A stretch of 64,000 bases of DNA, taken from NCBI RefSeq assembly GCF_017808105.1, contig NZ_JADBHF010000003.1:186001-250000 (forward strand), in the 5' to 3' direction. A program made the translations under genes and the position numbers. Source of the DNA: Brevibacterium renqingii. GTDB lineage: Bacteria > Actinomycetota > Actinomycetes > Actinomycetales > Brevibacteriaceae. Position 1 is the first letter of the stretch; each line of letters begins with the position of its first letter. Shown here piece by piece: positions 9,105 through 18,465 of this stretch. The notes beneath the pieces are model-generated. The model was not told the origin of the DNA. It searched no databases and saw nothing but the letters and a program-made list of their open reading frames with translations.

Positions 9105-11035
9105 TCCAGGCCTCCTTCGATCTGAGCCACGGAACGCACCGTGCCGTCTTCTTCCGTGCCGGGCCCGGCGATGGGCGCCTCGGCCTCATCGTCGTCCTCC
9201 CCGTCGAATTCGGGGCGGATGCCGCGGGCGTATTCGATCTCGTCGTTCGACACGCCGGCCGCGACCATCGGCCACACCATCGCATCCGGCGGGACCGTGA
9301 AGTCGAGGACGACGGGCCGGTCGTTGATCGACAGCGCCTTCTCGATCGCCGCGTCGACGTCCTCGTTGCGTTCGACGCGCAGGGCTTCGCAGCCGTAGGC
9401 CTCGGCGAGGCCCACGAAGTCGGGGATGCGGATCGTCTCATGACCGGTGTTGAGGTCGGTGTTCGAGTACCGGCCGTCGTAGAACAGGGTCTGCCACTGC
9501 CGGACCATGCCCAGCGAGGAGTTGTTGATGATCGCGACCTTGATCGGGATGCTGTTGATGGCGCAGGTGGCGAGCTCCTGATTGGTCATCTGGAAGCAGC
9601 CGTCCCCGTCGATCGCCCACACCACGCGGTCGGGCTGCGAGACCTTCGCCCCCATGGCGGCGGGCACGGAGTAGCCCATGGTGCCCAGGCCCCCGGAGTT
9701 CAGCCACGACTTCGGACGTTCGAATTCGATGAACTGGGCGGCCCACATCTGGTGCTGGCCCACACCCGCCGCGTAGACCGCCTCGGGGCCGGTGAGCGCG
9801 GAGATCCGCGAGATCACGTACTGCGGATCGCAGAGCTCCCCCTGCCGGTCGTAGCCGAGCGGATAGGTCTCCTTGAGACGATTGAGGAACCGCCACCAGG
9901 GCTCACGCTGGCGTTCGAGCGCCTTGGGGAACCTCTCGCGCATCTCGCCCAGCATCTCGGCGAGCACCTCGCGGGCATCGCCGACGATCGCGACGTCGAC
10001 GTCCCGGTTCTTCCCGATCTCGGCCGGGTCGATGTCGGCGTGGATGACCTGGGCGTTCGGGGCGAACGAATCGAGCCTGCCGGTGACCCGGTCGTCGAAG
10101 CGGGCGCCGATGGCGATGAGCAGATCGGCTTTCTGGAAAGCGGTCACGGCCGGCACGCTGCCGTGCATGCCCGGCATGCCCAGGTGCAGCTGATGCGAAT
10201 CGGGGAAGGCACCCCGGGCCATGAGGGTCGTGACCACGGGGATGTTCGTCGCCTCGGCCAGACGCAGCAGCTCCTTCTCCGCCTCCGAGCGGATGACGCC
10301 GCCGCCGATGTAGAACACCGGGCGCTGCGATTCGGATATCAGCCTCGCCGCCTCGCGGATCTGCTTCGCGTGCGGCTTGAGGACCGGACGGTAGCCGGGC
10401 AGCGCCGGTTCCTCCGGCCAGACGAACGGCACGGAGCCCGTCTGCGCGTCCTTCGTGATGTCGACGAGGACCGGCCCGGGACGTCCCGTGGTGGCGATGT
10501 GGTGGGCGTTGATGAGCGCCGCGGGGATGTCCTCGGGCTTCGTGACGAGGAAGCTGTGCTTGGTCACCGGCATCGTCATGCCGACGATATCGGCCTCCTG
10601 GAAGGCGTCGGTGCCGAGCAGGCTCGACGCCTGCTGCCCGGTGATCGCAAGCATCGGCACCGAGTCCATATGGGCATCGGCCAGTGCCGTGATGAGGTTC
10701 GTTGCACCGGGTCCCGAGGTCGCGATGCACACGCCGAGCCTGCCGGAGGCGGCCGCATAGCCTTCGGCCGCATGTCCGGCGCCCTGTTCGTGGCGGACGA
10801 GGATGTGTCGGATCTCGTCGGTCTCGAACAGCGGGTCATAGGTGGGGAGGATGGTCCCGCCGGGAAGCCCGAACACCGTGTCGACCCCGAGCTTCTCGAG
10901 GCTGCGGACGATCGCCTGGGCACCGGTGAGGACCTCCGGGCCGGCTGCGCGGCGAATGCTGGACGGTGTGGCGGTGACCGGCGCGGCCGCGGGTTGGTTC
11001 CCGGCGGCCTTCGCGGTCGAGGGCTTGGCTGCCAT
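9101..11035 (-). CDS. ilvB: Acetolactate synthase large (catalytic) subunit
   Basis: Thiamine-diphosphate enzyme that condenses two pyruvates, or pyruvate and 2-oxobutyrate, into acetohydroxy acids. The 644 residues include a low-complexity Ala/Pro N-terminal tail of about 35. The catalytic glutamate is in [14 protein letters not shown] near 85. The ThDP/Mg motif runs from [12 protein letters not shown] near 510 to INNSSLGMV near 540. The ATG at 11035 is preceded by AGGAAGGA. Expression is very probably controlled by the attenuator just upstream. Confidence 0.97.
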   Translation of the reverse strand: MAAKPSTAKAAGNQPAAAPVTATPSSIRRAAGPEVLTGAQAIVRSLEKLGVDTVFGLPGGTILPTYDPLFETDEIRHILVRHEQGAGHAAEGYAAASGRLGVCIATSGPGATNLITALADAHMDSVPMLAITGQQASSLLGTDAFQEADIVGMTMPVTKHSFLVTKPEDIPAALINAHHIATTGRPGPVLVDITKDAQTGSVPFVWPEEPALPGYRPVLKPHAKQIREAARLISESQRPVFYIGGGVIRSEAEKELLRLAEATNIPVVTTLMARGAFPDSHQLHLGMPGMHGSVPAVTAFQKADLLIAIGARFDDRVTGRLDSFAPNAQVIHADIDPAEIGKNRDVDVAIVGDAREVLAEMLGEMRERFPKALERQREPWWRFLNRLKETYPLGYDRQGELCDPQYVISRISALTGPEAVYAAGVGQHQMWAAQFIEFERPKSWLNSGGLGTMGYSVPAAMGAKVSQPDRVVWAIDGDGCFQMTNQELATCAINSIPIKVAIINNSSLGMVRQWQTLFYDGRYSNTDLNTGHETIRIPDFVGLAEAYGCEALRVERNEDVDAAIEKALSINDRPVVLDFTVPPDAMVWPMVAAGVSNDEIEYARGIRPEFDGEDDDEAEAPIAGPGTEEDGTVRSVAQIEGGLE

Positions 11036-11076
11036 CGATTCCTATCCTTCCTAGTGTTCCCTCTCGTCTCCGCATG

Positions 11077-11105
11077 AAAAAAGCCCCTCCGGTTTCGGTA
11101 GGGGC
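11077..11105 (-). terminator. ilvBNC attenuator terminator
   Basis: On the minus strand, a GC-rich hairpin (GCCCCT at 11105-11100 pairing with AGGGGC at 11088-11083, with CCG/CGG inside) is followed by six U residues, between the leader peptide and ilvB. Bases 11104-11112 can instead pair perfectly with 11141-11149 inside the leader reading frame. That provides the competing antiterminator needed for ribosome-controlled attenuation. Confidence 0.8.
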
Positions 11106-11130
11106 GCGCGGAACGTGTCGTCTCGACAGG

Positions 11131-11181
11131 CTACGGAAGATCCGCGCGCTGGCTAATAACGACGACGAGAAGGTGAGTCAT
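11131..11181 (-). CDS. ilvB leader peptide (attenuation)
   Basis: A 16-codon open frame encodes MTHLLVVVISQRADLP, with a run of Leu-Leu-Val-Val-Val-Ile codons. It ends 25 bases before the terminator hairpin upstream of ilvB. Ribosome stalling at these codons when branched-chain aminoacyl-tRNA is scarce would favour the alternative pairing and let transcription continue into ilvBNC. The start codon lies six bases after the candidate -10, so the leader itself appears to be leaderless. Leader peptides of this kind are known upstream of ilvB in corynebacteria and other actinobacteria; this one was read directly from the sequence. Confidence 0.8.
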   Translation of the reverse strand: MTHLLVVVISQRADLP

Positions 11182-11187
11182 GCCTCA

Positions 11188-11217
11188 ATGGTTCACCGCA
11201 GCGGACGACGGTGTCAA
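11188..11217 (-). promoter_or_regulatory. ilvBNC promoter
   Basis: Minus strand TTGACA (11217 to 11212), an 18-base spacer and AACCAT (11193 to 11188), then six bases to the leader-peptide ATG. The -35 is a perfect consensus and the -10 is weak. The spacing predicts transcription starting at the ATG. Confidence 0.6.
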
Positions 11218-11358
11218 ACCTCGCAATCGATCGTCTCGTAATCCGAGATTCAGGGCCGGTGGCCGGTGAGACGGTGCGGATTCAGCGGTGAGAGAAAAGG
11301 GAAGCCTCTTTGCCGGAACCGTGGAACAGATCACATCCGAGGACTACGCTTGATATTC

Positions 11359-13113
11359 GTGCGTCCCCTCCTTCGGTTCTGGCCCGATCTCCGCTCCCGC
11401 ATCGGCGTGTACGTCCTCGTGCTCGTCCTCACTCTCCTGGCCAACGGCATCCAGCTCGTCGTGCCGATGATCACCGGCCACATCATCGACGGACCGATCG
11501 CCCATCGCGACCTCTCTGCACTGTGGCTGCCCGTCCTCGGCGTGCTCGTCATCGGCATCGCCGAAGCCGTGGGAATGTGGGCCCGACGCATGATCGTCGC
11601 CCCCGTCGTCGCAAGCTGGGAGATCACCTGGCGGTCGCGTCTCTTCGACCGCCTGCAGTACACCTCGGTGGCGATCCACGACTCCTGGGAATCCGGCCAG
11701 CTGCTCTCGCGCGCGGTCAACGACCTGTCCATGCTGCGGCGCTTCTTCGCCTTCGGACTGCCCTTCCTCGTCTCGACTCCGATCGTGCTCGCCGTCGGTA
11801 CGATCATGCTCGTTGTGATGCAGCCGGTCTTCGGGCTGATCATGATCGTCATGGCGGTGCCGGCGATCATCGCCGTCGCCGTCTTCGAGAAGCGCTACCG
11901 TGAGACCTCCCGCCGCTCGCAGGACACGATGGGCGAGGTCACGACCGATGTCGAGGAGTCCATTCAGGGCATCCGGATCCTCAAGTCCTTCGGCCGCTCC
12001 CCCTGGGCCGCCGAACGGTTCTCGGCCATCTCGAGCCGGCTGAAGGCGCTTGAGATCCGCAAGGCCGAGCTCGATTCCTGGCTGTGGAGCGTGCTCCTGC
12101 TGCTGCCCACGCTCGCCCAGGCCGCAATCGTCGCCATCGGCACCTGGGGCGTCGTCCAGGGCTGGACCACCGTGGGCACGGTCGTCGCCGCGGTGACGAT
12201 CTCGATGGTCCTGCGCATGCCGATCGAGATGCTCGGCTTCCTGCTCGCCGATGCGCTCATGGCGCTGACCGCGGCCGGACGATACTGGGAGGTCATCGAC
12301 ATCAGACACGACATCACCGATGCCGACGGCAGCGTCGAGGACGATCCCGAGGTCGGTCACTACCGGGGACAGCTGAGCTTCGACGACGTCTCCTTCCACT
12401 TCTCCGACACCGACCGTCTCACCTTGGAGGGCCTCGATCTGCGGATCGAACCCGGGCAGACCCTGGCCCTCGTCGGTGCGACGGGCTCGGGGAAGACGAC
12501 GCTGGCCTCGCTCGTCCCCCGGCTGCAGGACGTCACCTCGGGGACGGTGAGCATCGACGGCGTCGATATCCGGCAGATGCCGGTCAACGAACTGCGCCGC
12601 CTCGTATCCGTGTCCTTCGAGGATCCGATCCTGTTCTCGACCTCCGTGGCCGAGAACGTCGAGATGGGCGCCCCGGGTGCCGACGAGGAGGAGATCTGGA
12701 ATGCCCTCGAGATCGCCTCGGCGAAGGACTTCGTCTCCCGCCTGCCCGAAGGCCTGGACACGCAGGTCGGCGAGCAGGGACTGTCCCTGTCCGGCGGTCA
12801 GCGACAGCGTCTCGCGCTGGCCCGTGCGGTCATCGGCCGCCCGCGCATCCTCGTCCTCGACGACCCGCTCTCGGCCGTCGATGTCGATACCGAGGACCGC
12901 GTGCAGCGGGCGCTGCGGGAGATCCTGCCGGATTCGACGACACTCATCATCGCCCACCGCCCCTCGACAGCGGCACTGGCCGATGTCGTCGCCGTCATCG
13001 ACGACGGTCGGATCGCCGCCCACGGCACGCACGAGGAGCTCCTCGAATCCTCGCCGCTCTACCGCGAACTCATGGGGGCGAGCGCGATCACACAGGAAGG
13101 AGGACGGGCATGA
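11359..13113 (+). CDS. ABC exporter half-transporter with degenerate ATPase site
   Basis: Fused membrane and ATPase domains, 584 residues: six predicted transmembrane helices to about residue 310, then a nucleotide-binding domain with Walker A (VGATGSGKTTLAS), signature LSGGQRQRLALARA and Walker B (ILVLDDPLSAVD). The residue after Walker B is Asp rather than the catalytic Glu, and the Q-loop Gln is Glu (SFEDPILFS). Both are marks of the degenerate partner in heterodimeric exporters. A TGGAAC-17-TACGCT promoter ends eight bases before the GTG at 11359, which was taken as a leaderless start; TTG at 11350 with a GAGGA site is the alternative. It pairs with the next gene. The substrate is unknown. 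Confidence 0.85.
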   Translation: MRPLLRFWPDLRSRIGVYVLVLVLTLLANGIQLVVPMITGHIIDGPIAHRDLSALWLPVLGVLVIGIAEAVGMWARRMIVAPVVASWEITWRSRLFDRLQYTSVAIHDSWESGQLLSRAVNDLSMLRRFFAFGLPFLVSTPIVLAVGTIMLVVMQPVFGLIMIVMAVPAIIAVAVFEKRYRETSRRSQDTMGEVTTDVEESIQGIRILKSFGRSPWAAERFSAISSRLKALEIRKAELDSWLWSVLLLLPTLAQAAIVAIGTWGVVQGWTTVGTVVAAVTISMVLRMPIEMLGFLLADALMALTAAGRYWEVIDIRHDITDADGSVEDDPEVGHYRGQLSFDDVSFHFSDTDRLTLEGLDLRIEPGQTLALVGATGSGKTTLASLVPRLQDVTSGTVSIDGVDIRQMPVNELRRLVSVSFEDPILFSTSVAENVEMGAPGADEEEIWNALEIASAKDFVSRLPEGLDTQVGEQGLSLSGGQRQRLALARAVIGRPRILVLDDPLSAVDVDTEDRVQRALREILPDSTTLIIAHRPSTAALADVVAVIDDGRIAAHGTHEELLESSPLYRELMGASAITQEGGRA

Positions 13114-14960
13114 GCGCTCCGCGCCTCGACAGCGACGACGAGATCGAACAGCTGCCGCCGGACATCGCCGCCAAGGCCCGCGCCCTGCTCAAGTCGCTGG
13201 TCAGACCCCATCTGCCGATGGTGATCTTCCTCGCCGTCATCGTCGTCCTCACCGCGGTCCTGCTCGTCATCGGACCCGTCTTCATCGCCGACGCCCTCGA
13301 TAAGGGGATCCCAGCCGCCATCGACGGCGACCTCGCCCCGCTCATCCGCGCGGTCACCCTGTTCGTCGCCTCGGCCCTCGGCTCGGCGATCCTCGCATTC
13401 ACCTCGACGAGGCTGGTGGGCATCACCGCGCAGAAGATCCTCTTCACCCTGCGCGAGAGGATGGTCACCCATGTGCAGCGCCTCGACCTGGGCTATCACG
13501 AGAAGTCGACCTCGGGCCGGCTGGTGTCCCGGCAGACCTCGGACATGGAGTCCGTGCAGCAGTTCCTGTCCTACTCGCTGTTCGAAACGGCGCTGGCCCT
13601 GCTGCAGATGAGCTTCATCGCCGTCACCCTCATCGTCCTCGACGTGCCGCTGGCCGTGGTCGTCTTCGCCGGGTTCGTTCCACTGTTCTTCATCACGAAG
13701 GCGGCGAATTCGACGCAACGCAGCGCCTACCGGCGGACGCGGACCTCGATCGCGAAGGTCATCGTCCACTTCGTCGAGACGATGGGCGGCATCCGCGCGG
13801 TGCAGGCCTATCGCCGTCAGCCCGAGCGGCGCGGGACGCTGAGCGATCAGGACACCCGTTATCGCGATGCGAACACCGATGCGCTGCGCGGGGTCGCCTG
13901 GTTCGCCGGCTGGACCCGGCTGATCGGCAACGTCACCCAGACTGTGATCATCGTCGTCGGCGCGTGGCTGGTCATCGAGGGGTGGACGCAGATCGGTGTG
14001 CTCGCCGCGTTCATCCTCTACCTGCGCCGGTTCTACGGTCCGCTCGACGAACTCGTGCAGGCGTTCAACCTCTACCAGTCCGCCTCGGCGGCACTGGAGA
14101 AGATCGCGGCGGTCCTCGACACCGACCCCGAGGTGGTCGCACCGGAGAACCCGCAGATGCTGCCCACGCATGGCGAGGAGAGCGCCGATTCGGCTTCCTC
14201 CGCGGCGGAGTCCGCGGCCGGCAGCGGTCGCGCCCTCGATCTGGAGGCCGTCCGCTTCGCCTATGCGGACGGTCCCGACGTCATCCCCCGCTTCGATCTG
14301 CACATCCCCGCCGGGCAGATCGTCGCGCTCGTCGGCGCCACAGGTGCGGGCAAGTCGACCCTGGTCAAGCTCGTCACCCGCTTCTACGATCCCAGCGACG
14401 GCCGAGTCAGCCTCGACGAGGTGGATCTGCGTGATCTCGACGATGAGCAGCTGCGCTCGTCGGTCGTCATGGTCACTCAGGAGTCGTTCCTCTTCGCCGG
14501 CACCATCGCCGACAACATCCGCATCGGCAATCCGGAGGCCGGAGACGAGGAAGTCCTCGCCGCCGCTCGGGCAGTCGGCCTCGACGCCTATATCCGCCGT
14601 CTGCCGGACGGCTACGCCACGGATGTGAAGAAGCGAGGCGGCCGGCTGAGCTCGGGACAGCGTCAGCTCGTGTCCTTCGCCCGCGTCTTCCTCGCCGACC
14701 CTGATGTCGTCGTCCTCGACGAGGCGACCGCGCACCTCGACATCCCTTCGGAGCGGTTGGTGCAGAACGCTCTGGCCACCGTGTTGGAGGGCAGGACCGC
14801 GATCATCATCGCCCACCGCCTGTCCACCGTCGAGATCGCCGATCGAGTGCTCGTCATGGAGGCGGGGCGGATCGTCGAGGACGGCACCCCGGACGAGCTC
14901 ATATCCGGCACCGGCAGGTTCGCTCAGCTGCACCAGGCGTGGCGCGATTCGCTCGTGTGA
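13110..14960 (+). CDS. ABC exporter half-transporter, catalytically complete partner
   Basis: The 616-residue partner of the preceding gene, overlapping it by four bases (ATGA) with an AAGGAGGA site. It has an N-terminal transmembrane domain to about residue 330, a Ser/Ala-rich linker near 350-370, then an ATPase domain with VGATGAGKSTLVKL, Q-loop VTQESFLF, signature LSSGQRQLVSFAR and Walker B VVVLDEATAHLD with the catalytic Glu intact. Together the two chains make an asymmetric exporter with one consensus and one degenerate site, as in TM287/288- or Rv1272c/Rv1273c-type transporters. No adjacent gene reveals the cargo. Confidence 0.88.
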   Translation: MSAPRLDSDDEIEQLPPDIAAKARALLKSLVRPHLPMVIFLAVIVVLTAVLLVIGPVFIADALDKGIPAAIDGDLAPLIRAVTLFVASALGSAILAFTSTRLVGITAQKILFTLRERMVTHVQRLDLGYHEKSTSGRLVSRQTSDMESVQQFLSYSLFETALALLQMSFIAVTLIVLDVPLAVVVFAGFVPLFFITKAANSTQRSAYRRTRTSIAKVIVHFVETMGGIRAVQAYRRQPERRGTLSDQDTRYRDANTDALRGVAWFAGWTRLIGNVTQTVIIVVGAWLVIEGWTQIGVLAAFILYLRRFYGPLDELVQAFNLYQSASAALEKIAAVLDTDPEVVAPENPQMLPTHGEESADSASSAAESAAGSGRALDLEAVRFAYADGPDVIPRFDLHIPAGQIVALVGATGAGKSTLVKLVTRFYDPSDGRVSLDEVDLRDLDDEQLRSSVVMVTQESFLFAGTIADNIRIGNPEAGDEEVLAAARAVGLDAYIRRLPDGYATDVKKRGGRLSSGQRQLVSFARVFLADPDVVVLDEATAHLDIPSERLVQNALATVLEGRTAIIIAHRLSTVEIADRVLVMEAGRIVEDGTPDELISGTGRFAQLHQAWRDSLV

Positions 14961-14993
14961 TCGATCCGCGTCGCGGCAGAGAGAGCAGCACTG

Positions 14994-15584
14994 TCACTCG
15001 GTGATCAGGGGGACGAAGCGGTACAGGCCGTGGCGAGTGATCGTGACCTCATCGTCCCCGCGCCCGTCGCGTACGACCTTGAGCATCTGACCATTCACGG
15101 GGATGACCATGATGCCTCCGATCTCGAGCTGGTCGAGCAGCTGCGCGGGAACCTCCTCGGCACCGGCCGAGACGAGGATCTTGTCGAAGGGACCGGCCTC
15201 GGGCAGCCCGAGCTGCCCGGGGCGTGCGGTGAGGATCTCCGCATTCTCGCAGTCCAGATGGCTCAGAGCGGTCCGCGCCGTATCGACGAGCGCCTGATGG
15301 CGTTCGACTCCTGATACCTGCCCCTCGTCTCCGACCAGGACGCTGAGCAGGGCGGTCGTCCACCCGGACCCCGCACCGAGGTCGAGGACCCGATCGCCGA
15401 GGCGCACGTCGAGGAGTTCGAGCATATCGGCGACCGTGCTCGGTTGGGAGTTCGTCTGGCCGTGGCCGATCGCCAGCGGGACGTTGCACTTGGTCAGTGT
15501 CCGTTCGGTCGCAGGCAGGAACGGGGCCCGCGGCACCGAGTCGAACGCCTCGGCGACGGGGAGACGACTGCGTTCGGTTGTCAT
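14994..15584 (-). CDS. Protein-L-isoaspartate O-methyltransferase-like protein
   Basis: SAM-dependent methyltransferase of the Pcm family, 196 residues. The family segment near residue 42 reads GQTNSQPSTVADMLELL, where canonical enzymes have GQTISQPYIV. The SAM loop is VLDLGAGSGWTTALLS near 65. The post-motif FDKILVSAGAEEVPAQLLDQLEIGG matches the family closely. The Ile and Tyr replacements in the first motif sit close to the substrate pocket, so a repair role on isoaspartyl proteins is likely but not certain. The ATG at 15584 has an AGGAGGG site. It is convergent with the ABC exporter operon. Confidence 0.75.
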   Translation of the reverse strand: MTTERSRLPVAEAFDSVPRAPFLPATERTLTKCNVPLAIGHGQTNSQPSTVADMLELLDVRLGDRVLDLGAGSGWTTALLSVLVGDEGQVSGVERHQALVDTARTALSHLDCENAEILTARPGQLGLPEAGPFDKILVSAGAEEVPAQLLDQLEIGGIMVIPVNGQMLKVVRDGRGDDEVTITRHGLYRFVPLITE

Positions 15585-15690
15585 GGGCCCTCCTGGGAGC
15601 GTGTGGATGACTCAGTCGCAGTCTGCGGGCCCCAACAGCAGATTTCAAGACCCTCCGCACTCCGGCGAGCGCCCCTGCGAGCCCACCGAG

Positions 15691-15696
15691 TATCGT
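15691..15696 (+). promoter_or_regulatory. -10 element of leaderless apt transcript
   Basis: TATCGT followed by six bases and the apt GTG. No ribosome-binding site lies in between, consistent with a leaderless mRNA. Confidence 0.5.
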
Positions 15697-15702
15697 TGAC
15701 GC

Positions 15703-16221
15703 GTGAATACTGCTGAACTCGAGCGCGCGAAGTCCCTCATCACCTCGATCCCCGACTATCCCGAACCGGGGGTGAACTTCCGCGACATCTCACCGCTGAT
15801 CGCCGATGGTCCGGCACTGCGCACCGTCACAGAGGCGCTCATCGCACCGTTCGCCGGACAGTTCGACATCGTCGGCGGACTCGAGGCTCGCGGGTTCCTC
15901 TTCGCCGGCACGATCGCCGCCCAGACCGGGGTCGGAATCCTGCCCATCCGCAAAGCGGGCAAGCTGCCCAAACCCGCTGCCGCCGTGTCCTATTCGCTCG
16001 AATACGGCACTGCCACGATCGAGGGGCCGGATGTGCTCCGGCCCGGAGAACGGGTTCTGCTCATCGACGACATCCTCGCCACGGGCGGAACGCTCACCGC
16101 GGCTCAGGCGCTCGTGGCCGACCTCGGTGCCGAGGTCGTAGGTTCCGCGGTCGTGCTCGAACTCGCAGCGCTCGGCGGACGAAGCCTCACAGGTGACGTC
16201 CACGCGGTCTTCACGGACTGA
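15703..16221 (+). CDS. apt: Adenine phosphoribosyltransferase
   Basis: Salvages adenine to AMP with PRPP. The 172 residues contain IPDYPEPGVNFRDISPL near 16, GLEARGFLF near 62 and the PRPP loop VLLIDDILATGGTLTAA near 118, all standard for the family and the right length. The GTG at 15703 is fixed by the -10 element six bases upstream. In many actinobacteria apt neighbours secD/secF and relA; here it stands alone between a methyltransferase and a lipoprotein. Confidence 0.95.
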   Translation: MNTAELERAKSLITSIPDYPEPGVNFRDISPLIADGPALRTVTEALIAPFAGQFDIVGGLEARGFLFAGTIAAQTGVGILPIRKAGKLPKPAAAVSYSLEYGTATIEGPDVLRPGERVLLIDDILATGGTLTAAQALVADLGAEVVGSAVVLELAALGGRSLTGDVHAVFTD

Positions 16222-16292
16222 GCTCCACGGGCTGAGCTCCAGGGACCGAGCCGAAGTCGAGGTTCCCGCTCCGGCGGCTGGGATCGCGCTGC

Positions 16293-16348
16293 GGACCGGG
16301 CCCGAGGGACCGGGCCCGAGGGGCCGGGCGCGACGGGCCGGGCGCGAC
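16293..16348. repeat. 14-bp GC-rich tandem repeat, four units
   Basis: Two copies of GGACCGGGCCCGAG are followed by two copies of the variant GGGCCGGGCGCGAC, lying between the convergent stops of apt and the lipoprotein gene. Each type is internally identical, which suggests two successive recent duplications. GGGCCC-type cores could fold and act in termination. Confidence 0.85.
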
Positions 16349-16365
16349 GGATCGGGCCAGGAGGA

Positions 16366-17331
16366 TCAGCCGCAGGTGTCGTACTTCGCTCGCAGCCGGT
16401 CGCGGACGGAGATCGCGTCCTGTGTGAAGTGCTTGGCCGGTTCGCGCTCGTACTCGCTGTCATGGGCGTAATCGCAGCCTCCGACGCTCACCGTCGCTCC
16501 CGTCGCCAGGTGGCTCGGGTTCGGCGTCGCCACCGACCACCTCAGAGTCCACGGCGATGAGGTTCCGCCAGAGATCGTGTCGATGACGATCATCAGCCGG
16601 GTCGTCACGTCCGTGGCGCTGTCCAGATCGACGGAGACGCGATTGACCCGATCATCTCTGATCTCGATCGTGTCGACGTCCTCGGGCACGCCGGGACGAA
16701 GGGCCGCGAGGAGTCTGTTCTGCGCCTGCACGGAGTACGGGAAACTCACGTCCCACCTGGGCCCGTGATGGGGCGAGAAGCTGACGCGCGTCGGTTCGCT
16801 CCCGATCAGATCCGTGAAAGCAGTCAGCGCCTCATCGGCGGGTCCATTCGTCTCACCGATCGTCAGAATGCCCTCGCTGTCGTCGTCGTTGCGGACCTCC
16901 CAGGTGAAGGGCTCGGCGTGAAGGGTCCAGCTCAGCCTCTTCATTCCGGCCAGCCGCTGTCTGAGCGCACCGACGTCTGGCACCCCTCGGATATCGATCG
17001 TGAACCCGGTCAGCAGCAATCTCAGTTCGCGGTTGTAGTCGTCGAATTCGAGGCCGACTTCGCTGTTGAGGGTCGACGCGACACCGACGACCTCATCGTC
17101 GCTCGCCCCCGCCGCCATTCGGACCTGGTGACTGAGCACCAGACCGGCGTCGAATCCGTTCTGATAGTGATGGACGACCTCGTCGACTCCGGGCATCCCC
17201 CTGAGCACGTCCGCGATCTCCTCGCCTCGGTCGCTGAGGTCGGGTCTCGGGACGCATCCGACCAGCCCGAGGAGGACGATCGCCAGCACGAACGCGATCG
17301 ACACTGTCCCTCGGCTGCTTCTCCGTTCCAT
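16366..17331 (-). CDS. Putative lipoprotein of unknown function
   Basis: 321 residues with an N-terminal signal (basic ERRSSRG, then a hydrophobic stretch) ending in the lipobox LVGC at residues 23-26, so probably exported and lipid-anchored on the outer face of the membrane. The mature part is mixed alpha/beta with no family I can name. Two late cysteines (in GGCDYAH and the final CG) could form a disulfide. A TAAGGT hexamer lies six bases before the ATG at 17331, so the transcript may be leaderless. Function unknown. Confidence 0.7.
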   Translation of the reverse strand: MERRSSRGTVSIAFVLAIVLLGLVGCVPRPDLSDRGEEIADVLRGMPGVDEVVHHYQNGFDAGLVLSHQVRMAAGASDDEVVGVASTLNSEVGLEFDDYNRELRLLLTGFTIDIRGVPDVGALRQRLAGMKRLSWTLHAEPFTWEVRNDDDSEGILTIGETNGPADEALTAFTDLIGSEPTRVSFSPHHGPRWDVSFPYSVQAQNRLLAALRPGVPEDVDTIEIRDDRVNRVSVDLDSATDVTTRLMIVIDTISGGTSSPWTLRWSVATPNPSHLATGATVSVGGCDYAHDSEYEREPAKHFTQDAISVRDRLRAKYDTCG

Positions 17332-17434
17332 GCTCTCACCTTATGGCCACCGTCCCGGGCCGTGGCGGCCGCGGTCGTGACAGTCTCGGAACAGATGGGG
17401 ACGCCGACAGCGGAATTCCACCAGCGTCTGCTGA

Positions 17435-18358
<924 letters not shown>

Positions 18359-18410
18359 TCCACCGCGGTCGGGCGAGACCGCCGAACACACTCGTCCGAA
18401 CACTGACCGA

Positions 18411-18440
18411 GCCGCCGGAGAGTTCCGACTCTTCGGCGGC
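18411..18440. terminator. Bidirectional hairpin terminator
   Basis: A 12-bp stem (GCCGCCGGAGAG with CTCTTCGGCGGC, one G-U pair) and a six-base loop lie between the convergent aldo/keto reductase and 2-hydroxyacid dehydrogenase genes. Confidence 0.7.
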
Positions 18441-18465
18441 TTCGTCGTGGCTTCCGGCTCCGCGC

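Noticed and set aside
9086-11077. 663-codon plus-strand open frame
   Set aside because: Exactly mirrors ilvB on the other strand; His/Arg/Asp-rich composition typical of an antisense shadow.
11344-14933. Long minus-strand frames of 562 and 624 codons over the ABC exporter
   Set aside because: Antisense shadows of two well-supported ABC genes; no motifs.
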